Source of the DNA: JAJPXC01 sp964562375
Lineage (GTDB): Bacteria; Bacteroidota; Bacteroidia; Bacteroidales; Muribaculaceae
Assembly (NCBI GenBank): GCA_964562375.1
Contig: CAZLSW010000117.1
Location: forward strand, 1-7,198
Reading direction: 5' to 3'
Length of the DNA stretch: 7,198 nt
The position numbers and the translations under genes were made by a program. Positions 4,493 through 7,198 of this stretch are shown here, in pieces. The notes under the pieces are model-generated. The model was not told the origin of the DNA. It did not search any database and was given only the letters and a program-made list of their open reading frames with translations. The stretch's first letter is position 1. Each line of letters starts with the position of its first letter.

Positions 4493-6223
4493 GGCTTTTT
4501 TCGCGGATTTACGACGTTTTATCGGCTCTTCGCCCATAATATTTTTATGCTTGATCTTCCAAACCACTGCGTCATAGGGACCTACGAAAGTGTCGAACGT
4601 CCTGCCCTGCGAGAAATCTTTGCGCATGGTGTCACCCGAGAGCAAGTCGGTGGTCACCGTCTGTCCCTGGGGAAGGTTCAGCACCTCAAACGCGTGACGA
4701 GGGATATTGATCCTCAAATCAACAGGTTGGTTGTCAAAGTTTACCGCGATCACCAGCGTCTCGGTGCCGTAGGAGCGCAGAAACGCGTATTGGCGGTGGG
4801 GATTGAGATCGGGATTGTCGTAGTTGACGTACATCAAGTCGAAGAAACGACCTAGCGAGATGGCCTTCTCGCTGTTGCACAAGTTGAGGATGGTGGAGTA
4901 GCGCTCGCGCAGCCATTTCTCGCGGGGAGTAAGCCCGGCTCCGTCGCAGTGACCCGAGTTGAGCCAACGGCGCACGGTGGGAATACTCCAGTAGTCGAAG
5001 ATGGTGGTGCGGCCGTCTTGTCCGCTATACCCCTCGGCGTCGGCCGCTTGCTCGCCCAATTCCTGGCCGGCGTAGATCATCATCGGCCCTGTGGCGATCA
5101 TTGAGCTTACAACCAACGACGGTACCACCTTGGCCGGATCGCCTGCGTATTGCTCCGAGCCGAAGCGCTGCTCGTCGTGGTTCTCCAGGAAGTTTAGCAT
5201 ATGCTCCGAGATGCCCTCAACGGTCTGCCAGCAGTTGGTGATGGTGGCCGCGGAGTGGTTGGAACATTGCACAGCGCGCAGGGTGTCGTAGAGGTTAACC
5301 TTGTCGTAAAGATAATCGAAACCCGCGTGGATGAAACTGCGGTATAATGCCACATCGTATATCTCGGCTATAAACTGCACGCGCGGGAAACGCTCCTTTA
5401 CGTTGGGAATCGCCCACGACCAAAATTCCAGTGGCACCATGTGCACCATATCGCAACGGAACGCGTCCACCCCTTTAGCCGCCCAGAATCGCAGGATGTG
5501 GAGCATCTTGAGCCACGTGTCGGGGATGGGGTGGAAGTGACGGGTACCGTCGCCGTAGTCCACTCCATAGTTGAGTTTCACGGTGTCGTACCAGTCGTAT
5601 TGTCCCGGGAAAGCCGAGAAGCAATCGTTGCCTGTGGCCTTGGCCGGAAACTCGGTGTAGGCTCCCTTGCCGTGACCCAGGTCGATGTTGGGAGCGAACA
5701 GCTGGCGGGGGATATAGTAAAAGTTGTTGTTATGGCCGAAGTAGAGGGTGTTGTCGTCGCCCTCGCCAAGGTCCTCAATGCCAGCCGGAGCGGCATCGGA
5801 GTGATATTGACGTCCCACATGGTTGGGCACGAAGTCGATAATCACCTGAAGGCCCGCATCATGGGTACGCGCCACCAGGTCCTCAAATTCTTCCATGCGC
5901 TTGGGCACGTCTACAGCAATGTCGGGGTCGATGTCGTAATAGTCGGTTATGGCATAAGGCGAGCCAGCCTTTCCCTTGATAATGTAGGGGTTGTGGCGCG
6001 GGATGCCGTATTGTGTATAGTCGGAGGTGTGGGCATGCTCGATTACGCCAGTGTACCACACGTGGGTTACGCCCATATCCTTGATGGAACGGAGCACACG
6101 CGGGGTGATGTCGTTGAGCTTGCCGCAGCCGTTTTGCTCAATGGTGCCGTTAGGGATACATTGTGCATTGGTATTGCCGAATAGGCGGGGAAGTAGTTGG
6201 TAAATAACGGGTTTGGTTGACAT
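4490..6223 (-). CDS. GH13 alpha-amylase-family glycosidase, cytoplasmic
   Basis: A 577-residue glycoside hydrolase family 13 enzyme acting on alpha-glucosidic bonds, probably of maltodextrin or glycogen-type substrates. The barrel carries all four conserved regions: DFVPNH (130-135), GVDAFRCD with nucleophile D258, FIAEIYD with acid/base E287, and FLENHDEQR with H349 and D350. A C-terminal beta domain covers about 475-556 and the protein ends in a lysine/arginine-rich tail (558-577). There is no signal peptide or lipoprotein cysteine, so it should be cytoplasmic, unlike the surface SusG-type amylases of this phylum. No SusC/D genes are nearby. It starts 14 nt after the patatin-like gene without its own -7 box, suggesting an operon. 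Substrate preference (amylase, glucan transferase or trehalose-related activity) cannot be fixed from sequence. The start is ATG at 6221-6223, and the protein begins with the barrel's first strand (VIYQLLPRLFG). Confidence 0.92.
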   Translation of the reverse strand: MSTKPVIYQLLPRLFGNTNAQCIPNGTIEQNGCGKLNDITPRVLRSIKDMGVTHVWYTGVIEHAHTSDYTQYGIPRHNPYIIKGKAGSPYAITDYYDIDPDIAVDVPKRMEEFEDLVARTHDAGLQVIIDFVPNHVGRQYHSDAAPAGIEDLGEGDDNTLYFGHNNNFYYIPRQLFAPNIDLGHGKGAYTEFPAKATGNDCFSAFPGQYDWYDTVKLNYGVDYGDGTRHFHPIPDTWLKMLHILRFWAAKGVDAFRCDMVHMVPLEFWSWAIPNVKERFPRVQFIAEIYDVALYRSFIHAGFDYLYDKVNLYDTLRAVQCSNHSAATITNCWQTVEGISEHMLNFLENHDEQRFGSEQYAGDPAKVVPSLVVSSMIATGPMMIYAGQELGEQAADAEGYSGQDGRTTIFDYWSIPTVRRWLNSGHCDGAGLTPREKWLRERYSTILNLCNSEKAISLGRFFDLMYVNYDNPDLNPHRQYAFLRSYGTETLVIAVNFDNQPVDLRINIPRHAFEVLNLPQGQTVTTDLLSGDTMRKDFSQGRTFDTFVGPYDAVVWKIKHKNIMGEEPIKRRKSAKKA

Positions 6224-6237
6224 TCTGCTTTCGTTGT

Positions 6238-7023
6238 TTAGTGTTGTTTTATCCAGCCCGCCGCTAACAGGGCTGTTTTCGTGGCCTCATAGCCACTGCG
6301 GAACACGCTTTCGGTCTCTTTCATGTTGAAAGCGCGATGATGGGCGATGTCGCGGGTCTCTACCACGAGGTCGCACATCGCCATGTCCAACTGCGCGTTG
6401 GTTTTTGCCAGTAATTCATAAGTGCGCTGCGCCACCTCTACAATCGACTTCTTGCATCGACCCGAGACAAGCGGCGAGCAGTTAATCCCGATCAGTCGCT
6501 CGCATTTGTCGCGGATAGCCCAAGCGGGGAGGTTGCGCAGCACGCCTCCATCGACGCACGTTACGCCATCCACCCTCACCGGGGCAAACAATATTGGAAT
6601 CGAGCACGAGGCCACGACGCGCTCGGCTATCGGGCCTTTGGTGAATTCCACCGGGCAGCAATGGTCAAGGTCGGTAGCGCAGATGTGGACAGGTATACGC
6701 ATCTCCTCCAAGAGCTCTCGCCCGCGGAGGTTGCGCCTCAGGAACGTCTTGAATTTGTCCATCTTGAAAATCCCACCGTTTCCAACGGTCAAAGCGCACG
6801 AGTTGAAGAAGTTTACCTGCGAAAACAGCATAGGCATCAGCGACGGCACAGTACCCGCGCCATACAACGCGCTGATCACCGCTCCCGCGCTCACCCCGGC
6901 GATAATATCAGGCTTCAAGCCCTCCTCCTCGAGAGCCTGCAACGCTCCCGCATGGGCGAAACCCCTCGCACCCCCACCACTGAGGGCAACGCCAAGCTTA
7001 TAAGGGCGGCTCTTTCTTAGCAC
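6238..7023 (-). CDS. Patatin-like phospholipase family protein
   Basis: A compact patatin-type serine hydrolase, probably a cytoplasmic lipid acyl hydrolase of the RssA/YchK-like group. The catalytic dyad and oxyanion hole are all present: GGGARG, GVSAG with the nucleophile serine, and VDGG with the aspartate. Counted from the chosen GTG at 7021-7023 (261 residues) these lie at about 16-21, 43-47 and 157-160, serine 45 and aspartate 158. An in-frame TTG at 7051-7053 would give ten more residues, but it forms the last three bases of a perfect -7 promoter box and cannot be within the transcript. The GTG lies 28 nt from that box, the same spacing as in prs. No signal peptide or membrane segment is seen. 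It is first in a likely two-gene operon with the GH13 enzyme 14 nt downstream. The natural substrate is unknown. Confidence 0.9.
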   Translation of the reverse strand: MLRKSRPYKLGVALSGGGARGFAHAGALQALEEEGLKPDIIAGVSAGAVISALYGAGTVPSLMPMLFSQVNFFNSCALTVGNGGIFKMDKFKTFLRRNLRGRELLEEMRIPVHICATDLDHCCPVEFTKGPIAERVVASCSIPILFAPVRVDGVTCVDGGVLRNLPAWAIRDKCERLIGINCSPLVSGRCKKSIVEVAQRTYELLAKTNAQLDMAMCDLVVETRDIAHHRAFNMKETESVFRSGYEATKTALLAAGWIKQH

Positions 7024-7050
7024 TGGATTTACTTTGTGGATTTTGAGCCA

Positions 7051-7058
7051 CAAATTTA
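7051..7058 (-). promoter_or_regulatory. Promoter of the patatin-amylase operon, perfect -7 box
   Basis: Minus-strand TAAATTTG exactly matches TAnnTTTG. A TTTG at 7083-7086 on the same strand could be the -33 element, with 24 nt between the two, slightly longer than usual spacing. The region around it is AT-rich. The box ends 28 nt before the GTG chosen as start of the patatin-like gene and overlaps the alternative TTG start. Confidence 0.65.
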
Positions 7059-7198
7059 CGAATTATCCACCGAATTTTAAGTCAAATCCACCAAAAATAT
7101 CTTTTTAGTGAAAATATCTCTACATTTCTTTGGATTCCTTAAACAAATTACCCCAGTTCGGGATAAAAAAGTGGCATAATTATTTGATAATGTGGGGA
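7059..7198. other. AT-rich intergenic region to window end
   Basis: The upstream region of the patatin-amylase operon. GGTGGAT appears twice on the minus strand (7065-7071 and 7086-7092) close to the promoter, too short to call an operator. An ATG at 7190-7192 on the plus strand is followed by only two codons and has no recognisable promoter box before it. No RNA gene is seen. Confidence 0.5.

Noticed and set aside
5441..6184. Long open frame opposite the GH13 gene (247 codons)
   Set aside because: Val/Gly/His-rich mirror frame with no domain or promoter, fully covered by the GH13 catalytic domain.
7190..7198. Possible start of a plus-strand gene at the window edge
   Set aside because: Only ATG and two codons are visible and there is no -7 box at the expected distance.

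Overview
The window looks like a chromosomal piece of a Bacteroidales bacterium, with moderately GC-rich genes. The lineage is inferred from three things. Three genes have Bacteroidetes-type -7 promoter boxes (TAnnTTTG or one mismatch from it) 23-28 nt before the start codon. Shine-Dalgarno sites are absent before the genes. A four-helix-bundle gene of a type common in this phylum is present. I cannot name the genus from sequence alone.

Layout. Positions 1-55 hold the last 17 codons of an unidentified plus-strand gene, closed by an overlapping terminator hairpin. Positions 56-499 are non-coding and dominated by a 301-nt stretch without a single G on the plus strand (168-468). It is built from imperfect C/T-rich repeats and carries a G-quadruplex/i-motif-type block. 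A promoter at 470-477 then drives fprA, a flavodiiron protein (500-1681). After fprA come a long hairpin (1731-1806) and a second C/T-rich block with repeated TTTCCTCCTTT units. Next are a four-helix-bundle protein with a C-terminal C4 zinc finger (1951-2718), a shorter C/T-rich spacer and a DJ-1/PfpI-family protein (2819-3433). A 13-bp hairpin (3451-3493), made of the same repeat, separates this plus-strand half from the minus-strand half.

The minus-strand half reads right to left. A patatin-like phospholipase (start best placed at 7023) is followed 14 nt later by a cytoplasmic GH13 alpha-amylase-family enzyme (6223-4490). Then comes prs, ribose-phosphate pyrophosphokinase (start best placed at 4457). 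The prs promoter box begins with the amylase stop codon. Positions 7059-7198 are AT-rich and non-coding apart from the patatin promoter region.

The protein-coding genes are mostly conserved housekeeping or stress functions: oxygen/NO detoxification (FprA), a DJ-1 family protein, PRPP synthesis, alpha-glucan metabolism and lipid hydrolysis. The unusual material is intergenic: a family of C/T-rich repeats sharing the CCTCCTTT core, which matches the anti-Shine-Dalgarno end of 16S rRNA. At two gene ends these form hairpins with an identical 16-nt purine arm. The four-helix-bundle/zinc-finger gene sits among these repeats. Any functional link between that protein and the repeats is speculation.
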